64,000 nucleotides of DNA from JALOAT01 sp041685115 (lineage in GTDB: Bacteria > Pseudomonadota > Gammaproteobacteria > Thiohalomonadales > Thiohalomonadaceae), in the NCBI GenBank assembly GCA_041685115.1, contig JAWLGK010000001.1, forward strand, positions 62,001 through 126,000, read 5' to 3'. Below are positions 1 to 8,195 of this stretch, one piece after another. The notes beneath the pieces are model-generated. The model worked only from the letters and a program-made list of their open reading frames with translations. It was not told the origin of the DNA and searched no databases. A program made the position numbers and the translations under genes. Within the stretch, counting starts at the first letter, position 1. Each line of letters begins with the position of its first letter.

Positions 1-272
1 CCGACCCCGCGCGGCTCGCCGCCGCCATCAAGGCGTTGCCCATGCCGCTGGTCGCGCCGCGGCCCATCGAGGAGGCGATCTCCAGTGCGGGTGGGGTGAA
101 GTTCGAGGCCCTGGACGAACACCTCATGGTGCGCGCACTGCCCGGCGTGTTCTGCGCCGGCGAAATGCTCGACTGGGAGGCGCCCACCGGCGGCTATCTG
201 CTCACCGCCTGTTTCGCCACCGGCCGCGCAGCCGGCCTCGGTGCGCTGGCCTGGTGTGCCGCACATCTGTAA
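1..272 (+). CDS. HI0933/YhiN-like flavoprotein, C-terminal end (5' partial)
   Basis: This is the last 89 codons of a gene entering from the left, read from base 3 and ending at TAA 270-272. The tail contains GVFCAGEMLDW followed by APTGGYL and ATGRAAG. That is the FAD-contacting C-terminus typical of HI0933-like NAD(P)/FAD-dependent oxidoreductases, in which CAGE and the GG-Y-L stretch close the FAD site. The substrate is not known for the family. The N-terminal dinucleotide-binding fold lies outside the window. The next gene is convergent, with REP-like repeats in between. Confidence 0.8.
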   Translation, partial: DPARLAAAIKALPMPLVAPRPIEEAISSAGGVKFEALDEHLMVRALPGVFCAGEMLDWEAPTGGYLLTACFATGRAAGLGALAWCAAHL

Positions 273-302
273 CCACCGCCACAGCATGTGCCGCCATGCC
301 TT

Positions 303-445
303 TCGTGGGAGTGAGCTTCCACGTGGGACTCTCCGTCGCCGTTTCGCAAGCAGAAGCTCGCTCCCACAAGGGGGCAAGCTACACGGCCACGCTGCCGCCG
401 CTGCATCCCTCCTGTGGGAGCGAGCTTCCGCTCGCGATTCCTCGC
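303..445. repeat. REP-like palindromic repeats (GTGGGAGCGAGCTTC type), three copies
   Basis: Three related elements lie here: one near 305-335, an inverted copy near 347-375 (GAAGCTCGCTCCCACA), and one at about 413-443 (TGTGGGAGCGAGCTTCCGC followed by TCGCGA). Each can fold into a short hairpin. The same family recurs near 22640-22672 and at 25537-25611. The block sits between two convergent genes, the usual place for REP elements. Confidence 0.75.
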
Positions 446-466
446 CACCCCGCGCAGGCAACAGGC

Positions 467-1339
467 TCAGTGTGTGCCGGTGCGCAATTGCCCCGTGTTG
501 AAATCACCGACCCGCGTGGCGCTCCAGCGCCCGAGCGGATCGGTGTCATTGCCGGCAAACACCCAGCCCTCGATGCGATCGCCGTCGATGCGCCCAGTGA
601 GGCGCCGCATTGCACCGTTGCCGTCGTCCAGGTTCAGTGTGAGCTGGCGACCCTGCACCTCCGCGCCTTCTACCGCCGTATGCACCCCGCTCAACACCGC
701 CATGCCGGCGACCTCCTGAAACTGCTGTTGCAGCGCCATGCTGAACTCCTCGACGCCGGCCGGCTGCTCGATGGTGGCGGTCCACTGGCCGGCGGCCTGG
801 GCCGGGACGATCCACAGGAACACGTCCGCGCCATCTACCGTGGCCGTGGCGTCCGGTTTCCACGGGCCCATGTCAAAGGCGTGCGAGACGATGCGCGTGC
901 CGGGCCGCAACTGGTTTAGCAGGCGCGGGCGGATCTCGTCGTTCACCGAGCTGAGCAGGTACAGGGTCACCACTGTCGCCGGTTTGATGTCGGCCTCAAA
1001 CAGATCACCCTGCACGAAGCGCACCTGCGACGCCACGCCGGCCGCGTCGGCGTGCTCGCGCGCCTCGGCGACGCGCACCGGATCGATGTCGATTCCTACG
1101 CCCTGCGCGCCGTAGCGCTCTGCGGCAGTGATCACGATGCGGCCGTCGCCGGAGCCGAGGTCGTAGACGAGATCGTGCGGCCCGACCTTGGCGAGCCGCA
1201 GCATGGCGTCGACCACGTTCTCCGGCGTCGGCACATAGGGGACGTCCAGATCGCCCGGCTGTGCCGCGGCCGGCGACGCGGACATCGCCCACACCAGCAC
1301 TGCGGGCGCCCAGGTCTTGCATAACGCATTCATGGCCAT
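467..1339 (-). CDS. exported class I SAM-dependent methyltransferase
   Basis: The product has 290 aa. Residues 1-26 look like a signal peptide: a short N-region, a hydrophobic core, and an ASPAAAQ cleavage context. The SAM-binding motif I DLGSGDGR is at about 60-67, followed by GIDID, the acidic end of strand 2 in Rossmann-fold methyltransferases. About 100 C-terminal residues beyond the methyltransferase fold are of unknown role. The start is supported by GGGAGGTGAAGC directly before ATG. The gene begins 23 nt after the APC permease stop and is probably cotranscribed with it. An exported SAM enzyme is odd because SAM is cytoplasmic; the hydrophobic N-terminus could instead be a membrane anchor. 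The substrate is unknown. Confidence 0.8.
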   Translation of the reverse strand: MAMNALCKTWAPAVLVWAMSASPAAAQPGDLDVPYVPTPENVVDAMLRLAKVGPHDLVYDLGSGDGRIVITAAERYGAQGVGIDIDPVRVAEAREHADAAGVASQVRFVQGDLFEADIKPATVVTLYLLSSVNDEIRPRLLNQLRPGTRIVSHAFDMGPWKPDATATVDGADVFLWIVPAQAAGQWTATIEQPAGVEEFSMALQQQFQEVAGMAVLSGVHTAVEGAEVQGRQLTLNLDDGNGAMRRLTGRIDGDRIEGWVFAGNDTDPLGRWSATRVGDFNTGQLRTGTH

Positions 1340-1362
1340 GCTTCACCTCCCTTCGATGAATG

Positions 1363-2757
1363 TTATGCGGCGCTTCGTGCGCGCCACAGGGCGACCGGCA
1401 ATCCCGAGGCGGCGATGAGCAACCCGAACAACGCGCCCCATCCGGAATAGGCCAGGCTCGCATACAGCATGTAGCCACAGGCCGCGGCAAACAGCAGCGG
1501 CGTGGCGGGATAACCCGGCACGCGAAACGGCCGCGCCCGCGTCGGATCGCGACGGCGCAACACCATGAGCGCCAAGGTGGTGAGCAGGAAAAACAACCAG
1601 AACACCGGTGAGACATAGCTCACCATGGCCTCGAAGCCCGAGCGGCTCGCTGCGCCGGCGATGACGAGCAGCAAGGCGACCGTGCCCTGCAGCAGCAGCG
1701 CGCGGGTGGGCGCACGGGTGCGCGCGGACCAATGGCCGAGGAACGCAAAGGGCGGGAAATCGCGCGCCAGGGCATAGTTGGTGCGCGCCCCCGTGAAGAT
1801 GGTGACGTTGATGGAGGACAGCACGGCGACGACGATGAGCAGACTGATGAGCCGGGCGCCATCCTGCCCGAGGCTGCGGCGCACGAGTTCCGCGGTGACC
1901 GCCTCCGAGTGCGCCATGGGCATCACGCCGAGCACCTTGAGATAGGCCAGGTTGATGAGCAGATACATCACCGTGACGAGTGCCAGCGAGACCAGCAATA
2001 CCCGCCCCATGTTGCGTTGCACGTTGCGCAGTTCAGCGGACACGTAGGCCGCCTCGTTCCAGCCGCCGTAGGTGAGCAGCACGAACACCATCGCGAGGCC
2101 GAACGTGCCGCCTTGCGGACGCGGCAGCGCCGCCGCCGCGGGCGCCGCTGGCGCGAGCAGGCCCGCGACGATGATCGCCACGAGCCCGCCCACGGTGACG
2201 AGCGTGAGCACGTTCTGCACCCGGGTGCTGGAGCGTAGCCCGGCCAGGTTCAGCGCGGTGAGCAGCACCACGCCGCCGCCGGCCACCGCGGCTGTGGCGC
2301 GGGCATCGAGCGGCACGATGGCGGCCACGTAATCTGCCATCACGAAGGCGAGCAGGGCGATGGAGCCGGTCTGCAGGATCAGCATGCGCGACCAGGCAAA
2401 CACGAAACTCACCGTCTTGCCGTAGGCGCGTTGCAGAAAGTGGTACTCACCGCCTGCGTGGGGAAAGGCCGCGGCCAGCTCGGCATAGCACAACGCCCCA
2501 AGCACCGACACGACACCGCCCAACAGCCACGACAACAAAATGGCGGATGCACTGCCCAGATTCGCTGCGACCTCCGCGGGTGCCCTGAAGATCCCGGCCC
2601 CCACCACCAGGCCGATGACCATGGCCATCCCGTCGATGGCGCGCAACGCCGGGCGGGGGGTGGCCTCGCGTGATTCCACTGGCGCTTCCCGATCGGGCTC
2701 TCCCTTGAATCTAGCCCGGCCCGGCAGCGGCACGCCTGCATCGCGCGGTTTCGCCAT
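1363..2757 (-). CDS. APC-superfamily amino acid permease
   Basis: This 464-aa integral membrane protein has about 12 hydrophobic segments. Near residue 50 is GLVVGAGIF, the broken TM1 helix of APC transporters where the substrate carboxylate binds. The conserved intracellular loop ARTNYALARD (mid-protein) and RPFRVPGYP before the last helices are also family hallmarks. The expected role is proton-coupled amino acid uptake or exchange across the inner membrane. The substrate cannot be read from the sequence. It is the first gene of a likely two-gene unit with the exported methyltransferase downstream. Confidence 0.88.
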   Translation of the reverse strand: MAKPRDAGVPLPGRARFKGEPDREAPVESREATPRPALRAIDGMAMVIGLVVGAGIFRAPAEVAANLGSASAILLSWLLGGVVSVLGALCYAELAAAFPHAGGEYHFLQRAYGKTVSFVFAWSRMLILQTGSIALLAFVMADYVAAIVPLDARATAAVAGGGVVLLTALNLAGLRSSTRVQNVLTLVTVGGLVAIIVAGLLAPAAPAAAALPRPQGGTFGLAMVFVLLTYGGWNEAAYVSAELRNVQRNMGRVLLVSLALVTVMYLLINLAYLKVLGVMPMAHSEAVTAELVRRSLGQDGARLISLLIVVAVLSSINVTIFTGARTNYALARDFPPFAFLGHWSARTRAPTRALLLQGTVALLLVIAGAASRSGFEAMVSYVSPVFWLFFLLTTLALMVLRRRDPTRARPFRVPGYPATPLLFAAACGYMLYASLAYSGWGALFGLLIAASGLPVALWRARSAA

Positions 2758-2882
2758 GTCCTGCCACGAAATTCGTGAGCCGCGGCGCTGTTCCGGTGAT
2801 TTCAGGCGCGCCGCGGCCCGCGCTTGGCACCGCCGCCGTGCTCGGCTAGCATCGAACGCGTCCCCTAACGAAGGTTGCTGCC

Positions 2883-3326
2883 ATGGATGCGCGACTTGGG
2901 CCTGTCTTGTGCGCGAGCCTGCTCGCCGCCGCCCCCGCCTGCGCCGATGACTACCTGCCGTGGCGGGTGACGGATTTTGCCATCGAGGAGCCCCTGGGTG
3001 GCCTGCGCGGCGACGCCGCGCGCGGGCGCGAGCTGGTCATCGCCCGTGACAAGGGCAATTGCCTGGCCTGCCACCACCTACCCATCCCCGAACAGCCGAG
3101 CCACGGCACCATCGGCCCGCCCCTCACCGGCGTGGGCGCGCGCCTCAGCGCGGGGCAATTGCGCCTGCGCGTGGTGGACGAGAAACAGCTCAACCCGGCC
3201 ACCATCATGCCGGCCTTCTATTTGCACCCGGAGGTGCTTTACCGGCCCCGGCCCGATGCGGCAACCACCATTCTCACCGCGCAGGAAGTGGAGGACGTGG
3301 TGACCTACCTGGTGACCCTGAAATGA
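2883..3326 (+). CDS. soxX: SoxX, sulfur-oxidation cytochrome c subunit
   Basis: The product has 147 aa with an N-terminal signal peptide ending near ACADD. One heme c motif, CLACH, is present, and IMPAFY downstream supplies the axial Met and fits the SoxX consensus. SoxX is the small monoheme subunit of the periplasmic SoxXA complex. In the Sox pathway SoxXA oxidatively couples thiosulfate to the SoxY cysteine arm of SoxYZ. The stop codon overlaps the soxA start. No soxYZ, soxB or soxCD lies nearby, so this pair is separated from the rest of any Sox system. Confidence 0.93.
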   Translation: MDARLGPVLCASLLAAAPACADDYLPWRVTDFAIEEPLGGLRGDAARGRELVIARDKGNCLACHHLPIPEQPSHGTIGPPLTGVGARLSAGQLRLRVVDEKQLNPATIMPAFYLHPEVLYRPRPDAATTILTAQEVEDVVTYLVTLK

Positions 3327-4090
3327 CGCGGTACTTGCACCTTTCCGCCTTCATGGCGGCGTTGCTGTTTGCGACGGCGGCGGGCGCCGTGGAACCGCGC
3401 TCCGGCTACGACTTCCTGCCGCCGGAATTCCAGGCCATGCAGGACGATCCCTTCGAAAACCCGGGCATGTTCACCGTGGACCTGGGCCGCGAGCTGTTCA
3501 ACGCGCCGGGTGACGACGGCACCTCGTGCGCCACCTGCCACGGTGCCGACGGCGAGCAACTCCGCCCGGCGCGCATTGCCCGCTATCCCGTGTTCAGCCC
3601 GAAGCTCAACGGCCCGGTCACCCTGCAGAAACAGATCGACCTATGCCGCGAAGAGCGCATGAACGAATTTCCGCTCACCTACGACGACCCGTCGCTGGTG
3701 GCGCTCGAAACCTTCGTCCGCCACCGCGCCCGCGGCGAACCGGTGAAGGTGGACGTGAGCGGGCCCATGCAGCCCTACTACAAGGAAGGCGAGCGCCTGT
3801 TTCGCACCCGCATCGGCCAATTGCAGATGGCCTGCAGCCACTGCCACGAGCAATACACCGGCGCCATGCTGCGCGACCAATTGCTCAACCAGGCGCAGAC
3901 CAACGCCTTCCCCACCCACCGCCTGCTCACCCAGGACATCAGCAGCCTGCACCGCAAACTGCGCGACTGCTTCGCCACCTTGCGGGCCATGCCGTTCCAG
4001 CCCGGCTCCGAGGAGTACATCAACCTCGAGGTGTACATGAACGCACGCGGCAATGGGCTGCCCATTGAGACGCCGGGGATCCGGCGGTGA
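3323..4090 (+). CDS. soxA: SoxA, diheme sulfur-oxidation cytochrome c subunit
   Basis: The product has 255 aa with a signal peptide (about 1-22). It has two heme motifs, CATCH and CSHCH, and a later isolated Cys in LRDCFATLR. That Cys matches the cysteine that ligates the active-site heme and is modified to a cysteine persulfide in characterised SoxA. SoxA is the catalytic subunit of SoxXA. The ATG start overlaps the soxX stop by 4 nt, giving translational coupling. Having two rather than one CxxCH places it in the diheme SoxA group. The next gene, LemA-like, starts 121 nt downstream and may be a separate unit. Confidence 0.93.
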   Translation: MTRYLHLSAFMAALLFATAAGAVEPRSGYDFLPPEFQAMQDDPFENPGMFTVDLGRELFNAPGDDGTSCATCHGADGEQLRPARIARYPVFSPKLNGPVTLQKQIDLCREERMNEFPLTYDDPSLVALETFVRHRARGEPVKVDVSGPMQPYYKEGERLFRTRIGQLQMACSHCHEQYTGAMLRDQLLNQAQTNAFPTHRLLTQDISSLHRKLRDCFATLRAMPFQPGSEEYINLEVYMNARGNGLPIETPGIRR

Positions 4091-4211
4091 CGGCCAAGGC
4101 CGCGCGCATATACCGAAACAGTGGGCACGGGCACGCGGGCGATCGGTTGGCGCCGGCCTGCATGCTGTCGCCGCCAAAGCACCGAGTTCTACACAAGGAG
4201 ATAGTGAAGTC

Positions 4212-4868
4212 ATGCGGCCGTTCGTACTTATCACTGCTGTAGTCCTGATACTGGTTGGCCCGGTTGTTGCCTGGGTCGTGTTGCACAACGATCTGGTCGA
4301 TCGCGAGGAGCGCGTGCTGAAAGACTGGGCGCAGGTACAAAGCAACTTCCAAAGACGCGCCGACCTGATCCCGCGCCTGGTCGAGTCCTTGTCACGCTAT
4401 CTGCAACACGAACGGGAAACCCTGGCCGCCGTAACTGCACAGCGCAGCGCAGCGCTGCCACCCCTGGAGACGGCACTGCGCGAACTGGATACGACGCGCC
4501 AGGAAGCCGGAGCGGTGATGGAAGGCCATGCCACCCAGGTGCCCGCCACCGACGCAGAACTCGCAGCCATCAACGCGGCCCAGGCGCGTGTTCACAACGG
4601 TCTCATGCGCGTCATCGCACTCGCGGAGAACTACCCGAATCTGCAGGCCAGTGATCAGTTCCTGACCCTGCAAGCCCAATTGGAGGGGACCGAGAACCGC
4701 ATCAACATGGCAAGGATGCGCTTCAACGAAGCCGTCCAGGACTACAACCGCGCCCTGCGTACCCTGCCCTCGAGCCTCGTTGCACGCGTGGAAGGGCTGC
4801 AGCGCAAGGCCTATTTCCAGGCCGACAGCGGCTCGGCGCAGGCAAGGGAGCTCGGGTTCGATGACTAA
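4212..4868 (+). CDS. LemA family protein
   Basis: The product has 218 aa. One N-terminal transmembrane helix (about 4-22) is followed by a long helical domain. FQRRADLIPRLVES and the later NYPNLQASDQF with TENRI are the conserved LemA stretches. LemA proteins are membrane-anchored four-helix proteins of uncertain biochemical role, often paired with TPM-domain proteins. ATG 4212 was chosen over upstream in-frame codons because AAGGAG lies 8-14 nt before it and it gives a clean membrane anchor. It overlaps the next gene by 8 nt, so the two are certainly coupled. Confidence 0.88.
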   Translation: MRPFVLITAVVLILVGPVVAWVVLHNDLVDREERVLKDWAQVQSNFQRRADLIPRLVESLSRYLQHERETLAAVTAQRSAALPPLETALRELDTTRQEAGAVMEGHATQVPATDAELAAINAAQARVHNGLMRVIALAENYPNLQASDQFLTLQAQLEGTENRINMARMRFNEAVQDYNRALRTLPSSLVARVEGLQRKAYFQADSGSAQARELGFDD

Positions 4869-6132
4869 GGGATTTTGGCTTGCGGCATTCGCCGTTCTCG
4901 CCATGGCCGGAGCGGGCTACCTGTACATGGCGGAACGGGCCGATGTGCGCGTGGTCGACGAGGCCGGACTGATGACGGCAAGCCAACTCGCGCGACTCAA
5001 TGAGTACCATCGATTTCTGCTGCGCGACCATGACATCGATTATCGGGTAATCACTACCCGAGACGGCAAAGACATCAATGAGTACACATGGCGTGCCTTC
5101 GAAGCATCGAAAACCGGCGGCGCAAGCACCGCGGGCCGCGGCCTGCTCCTGGTGATCAACGCCGAACAGAACCGCGTGCGCATGGAAGTCGGTCCCGGCC
5201 TTGAAGGCGTGTATCCCGATGCCTTCGTTGCCTACCTGGAGCAGCGGCAGATGACACCGTTCTTTGCCGCCGGAAGAGTGGCGGACGGCATCCTGGCGAC
5301 GAGCGAGATGATCATCACCCGGGCGCAGAACGCGCGGGCCAACGCGGGTTTCGGCGGGGAGGCATGGGCGGCGGCATCGACGGGCGCCGGAGCCACCGCC
5401 AGCGCACGCCTCCACGCGGGTCGCGACGAAAGCTTCCGCGCGGGCCCCGAGGTCGCCGCCCAAGCCACACCGGAAGGGACGCTGAGCGCCTATTTCACGG
5501 CACTGGCCAACCGCAACGGCAGTCCGGAGTTGGATGTCTACACGCCGGAAGCACGTACGTTCCTCGCGCAGCAAGTGCTCACCGCAGCGCAGATGGACAA
5601 CACCGTGCGCGCATTCCGTGATTGCACCGCTGAACCCGCCCGCCTAAGCGCGGACGGGAGCCTTGCAGTCATCCGCTACCCGCTGGCGCAGCGCCAGTGT
5701 TCGCCCTGGTTCCTGCGACGGGGCGACGACGGACTGTGGCGGCTCGACCTCGCCACCATGGCCCACGTCATCCGCTTCGGGCGCAACAATGCCTGGCGTT
5801 TCTACACCAAGCGCCACCCCTATCATTACGCCTTCCGCGATGTGGCCTTCGACAGCTACGGCCATCCGCAACCGGTTCGCTGGGGAGTGGGCTATGGCGA
5901 TCGCGCGGAAGGTGTCGTGGTGAACGAAATCGATGAAGGATCGGCCGCCGAACGCCTGGGCATGCGCGTGGGCGACGTGCTGCGTTCATGGAACGGCGAA
6001 GCGATTCGTGACCATCGCCACCTGAACTGGATGATGGGCCGGACCGACCCGGGCGCCGAAATCACCCTCGACCTGGATCGTGTGGGCAAGAAAATGACCG
6101 TGACTGGAACGGCGCCCCCAAGGGTGGAGTAG
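4861..6132 (+). CDS. TPM-domain protein with C-terminal PDZ domain
   Basis: The product has 423 aa. An N-terminal hydrophobic segment (about 4-20) acts as signal or anchor. A TPM domain (TLP18.3/Psb32/MOLO-1 fold, about 30-165) follows, with VVDEAGLMTASQLARLNEY at its start and GRGLLLVINAEQNRVRMEVG in its centre, as in TPM proteins. After a linker and a middle region of unknown fold comes a PDZ domain (about 335-415), with VVVNEIDEGSAAERLGMRVGD. TPM proteins usually lie next to LemA, as here. The PDZ suggests binding of a C-terminal peptide in the periplasm. The middle domain resembles nothing I can name. Confidence 0.82.
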   Translation: MTKGFWLAAFAVLAMAGAGYLYMAERADVRVVDEAGLMTASQLARLNEYHRFLLRDHDIDYRVITTRDGKDINEYTWRAFEASKTGGASTAGRGLLLVINAEQNRVRMEVGPGLEGVYPDAFVAYLEQRQMTPFFAAGRVADGILATSEMIITRAQNARANAGFGGEAWAAASTGAGATASARLHAGRDESFRAGPEVAAQATPEGTLSAYFTALANRNGSPELDVYTPEARTFLAQQVLTAAQMDNTVRAFRDCTAEPARLSADGSLAVIRYPLAQRQCSPWFLRRGDDGLWRLDLATMAHVIRFGRNNAWRFYTKRHPYHYAFRDVAFDSYGHPQPVRWGVGYGDRAEGVVVNEIDEGSAAERLGMRVGDVLRSWNGEAIRDHRHLNWMMGRTDPGAEITLDLDRVGKKMTVTGTAPPRVE

Positions 6133-6243
6133 AGCCGCCTCGGGTGAATAGGGCTGAGTGACACGTGGCAATCGAAGGGTTGGTATCCAGATGACCGGTT
6201 CTGATCTCGCAAATGGCTATGAGTAAACTGGCCCCGGAACTCG

Positions 6244-6358
6244 GGCGGGAGGCGTGGACACGGGTGAGTTTTCAACGCTCTCTTCCATGACGGACCTCAA
6301 GACGTTCGTTACAGCATCGGCGGGGCATGTTGCAGCGGAGGCGGCACGGCTTGGGTGA
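6244..6358 (+). pseudogene. 3' fragment of a PaeR7I/XhoI-type restriction endonuclease gene
   Basis: The sequence from about 6244 to TGA 6358 matches the last ~115 bases of the intact endonuclease gene at 12750-12864. It reads VDTGEFSTLSSMTDLKTFVT and then AGHVAAEAARLG-stop, against VDTGKYSALSPMTDLKTFVT and AGHVAAEAARIG-stop in the intact gene. One G is missing near 6254 relative to the full copy, and nothing upstream of 6244 is related. It is a remnant with point differences, so it is not a fresh duplication. Confidence 0.85.
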
Positions 6359-6571
6359 TGGTGTTACGGATTTGGCGTGACCCTTCCGCCCTGCTGAGTA
6401 ACGCTGGACGGGGACACTTTCCTCTTGCCAGCAAGAGCAAAGAAGTGACCCAGCTGCTCTGAAGAAGGCAAAGCCAAGACCCCGTAGCCTGGCGCAAAGA
6501 CAGTTGGCGTACGCTAGGCTGTCGCGCATGGCCTTACCGTATTTCAGCAACTAACCAAAGCGAGGACATCG

Positions 6572-6751
6572 ATGGGTGGTTGGGGTTGTCCGCACGAGAT
6601 CGACGGCAAGTGCCAACGAGTGAACAATATTCCGTGCGATCCGGGAATGAAGGGATGCGTGCTGTTCGGGCGTTTCGTCTTCAGCAACGAGGCGAAGAAC
6701 CGCCCCGGCGGACCGCAGCGGCGCAAGCACGAGCCGGAGCCAAAGAAATAG
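6572..6751 (+). CDS. small Cys-rich conserved protein, 59 aa
   Basis: This short ORF encodes MGGWGCPHEIDGKCQRV, then PCDPGMKGCVLFGRFVFSN and a charged tail ending EPKK. Four cysteines (CPHE, GKC, PCDPG, KGCV) suggest a small metal-binding fold. I recall near-identical GGWGCPHE...CDPGMKGCVL proteins in other sulfur-oxidising and related proteobacteria, but no function. Upstream there is AAAGCGAGGACATCG, a weak ribosome site. It stands alone between the endonuclease scrap and mgtC. Confidence 0.72.
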   Translation: MGGWGCPHEIDGKCQRVNNIPCDPGMKGCVLFGRFVFSNEAKNRPGGPQRRKHEPEPKK

Positions 6752-6897
6752 GCAGGGGAGAAAACGCGGACCGTGTGGAGTCCGGGCGAAGTCTACTCAT
6801 GTTGCTTTTCCGATGAGTGCCCGCCGCAAGCCGGGGTACATCTCCTGGCGCACCAGCGCTGTGCCGAGCCAACTGAGCACCGCATGAGGAGACGTGT

Positions 6898-7587
6898 ATG
6901 ACCCCTGACGACTTGGAAATGCTTCTGCGATTGTTTGCCGCGCTGCTCGCGGGGGCATTGATCGGGTATGAGCGGTCCTACCATGGGCGGCCCGCGGGCT
7001 TTCGTACCCATGCCCTGGTCTGCACCGCGTCCAGTCTGTTGATGCTGGTCACCGTCTACGAAGCGCACTGGGTCCGTGGCGCGGTCGAGTCCATTCGGCT
7101 CGATCCCACGCGCATGGCGCAAGGCATCATGACCGGCATAGGTTTTCTGGGTGCCGGCGTGATCATGAAGGAAGGGCTGTCGGTTCGGGGGCTCACGACA
7201 GCGGCATCCATCTGGATAACGGCGGCCATCGGCATTCTCGCGGGAATCGGCTTCTATTTCCCTCTCGTCATGTCGGTCGCGCTCACCCTGGTCATGTTGT
7301 CGGTGTTTCGCTGGATCGAATCGCGCATGCCGGCACAGGCGTACTACCACTTCGAGATCCGCTTCAAGCCCGGTTCCGAGATCACGGAAAGCTCACTGCG
7401 GACCCTGATCGAGAACCATGGGTTTAGCATTGCCAACCTTAGCTACCGCCTCGACGGAGAAGAGCGGGTTCGCCGGCATGGGATGGTGCTTCGCTCTAGC
7501 GATTGCAAGAGCGTATCGCGACTGGCGGAGACGCTCCACGCCGACGGCTCTGTGTACGAGTACTGCATCACGCCGACGGGAGACTGA
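6898..7587 (+). CDS. MgtC/SapB family inner-membrane protein
   Basis: The product has 229 aa. An N-terminal domain of about four to five helices contains LLAGALIGYERSYHGRPAGF, RTHALVCTASSLLML and GIGFLGAGVIMKEG. These are the signature stretches of MgtC/SapB proteins. A soluble C-terminal region (about 150-229) has the ACT-like appearance of MgtC C-termini. MgtC proteins are linked to growth at low magnesium and to control of ATP synthase or phosphate in some pathogens. In environmental bacteria the role is unclear. TGAGGAGACGTGT before ATG supports the start. Confidence 0.88.
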   Translation: MTPDDLEMLLRLFAALLAGALIGYERSYHGRPAGFRTHALVCTASSLLMLVTVYEAHWVRGAVESIRLDPTRMAQGIMTGIGFLGAGVIMKEGLSVRGLTTAASIWITAAIGILAGIGFYFPLVMSVALTLVMLSVFRWIESRMPAQAYYHFEIRFKPGSEITESSLRTLIENHGFSIANLSYRLDGEERVRRHGMVLRSSDCKSVSRLAETLHADGSVYEYCITPTGD

Positions 7588-7743
7588 TAGAGTGGATCAC
7601 TTGATTCTTGGGCCGAGCGTGGGCGGAAAGTATCACGGTATTCAAATGCGCGCCGACACCACCTATCGCTTATTCGCGATACGCAAAGACCTCGATATGA
7701 ATGTCGCGCGTCTCGTTCAGCTGCCCCACGAGCGCCAGCGGCC

Positions 7744-7929
7744 CATATATCAGCCATTTACGAAGACGAGGAGCTGCGGCCTGAGGCAACTGTTAAGAAA
7801 TACTTAATAGTTCAAAGCGAGGGCGGTCGGCGGGTCAAGCGCCTCGTCGACCACTACAACCTGGAGATGATCCTCGCCGTCGGTTACCGCGTGCGCTCCA
7901 CCCGCGGCACCCAGCTTCGCCAGTGGGCG
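7744..7929 (+). pseudogene. RhuM-family gene fragment, N-terminal-middle part
   Basis: An open stretch without a start codon reads HISAIYEDEELRPEATVKKY, then SEGGRRVKRLVDHYNLEMIL and VGYRVRSTRGTQLRQWA. This is the best conserved part of RhuM (virulence RhuM, Fic/Doc-associated DNA-binding-like) proteins, expected near residues 40-105 of about 340. The frame loses similarity immediately after QWA. The matching C-terminal part appears at 13534-14139 on the same strand. Confidence 0.82.
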
Positions 7930-8195
7930 CTACCAAGCCAACACCGTTACCGATCGACTCGTGCTCTCCTTCGTTTACCTCGGCATGCGCATCGCCCGCG
8001 GAGGAGGCTTGCACGTCACCACTGAGGACCTTCGTCAGGCGCGAATATCGCTGCGAGAAGCCCATGCTTTTTGACCGACTAAAGGAGAGATTCGCGGGGG
8101 CCCCTCAGGGACAGATCTATTTCTCAGCGCTGATTTAAACCAGAAAATAAATCTGTCCCCTTTAGCTACCCTTTAGCTAATTCGGCGGAGGAGCC
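7930..8195. other. spacer with a possible second gene scrap
   Basis: Directly after the RhuM fragment, another frame stays open from about 7944 to the TGA at 8071-8073 and reads NTVTDRLVLSFVYLGMRIA, then GLHVTTEDLRQARISLREAH. It looks protein-like but has no start and I do not recognise it. The rest is the palindromic repeat at 8108-8160. Confidence 0.4.
8108..8160. repeat. imperfect palindrome GGGACAGAT...ATCTGTCCC (RAYT-type repeat)
   Basis: The arms GGGACAGATCTATTTCT (8108-8124) and AGAAAATAAATCTGTCCC (from 8142) pair with small bulges. A lone half, AAATAAATCTGTTCCCT, lies at 14224-14239. Repeats of this type are common in Gammaproteobacteria and are associated with REP-associated tyrosine transposases. 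No such transposase gene is in the window. Confidence 0.7.
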
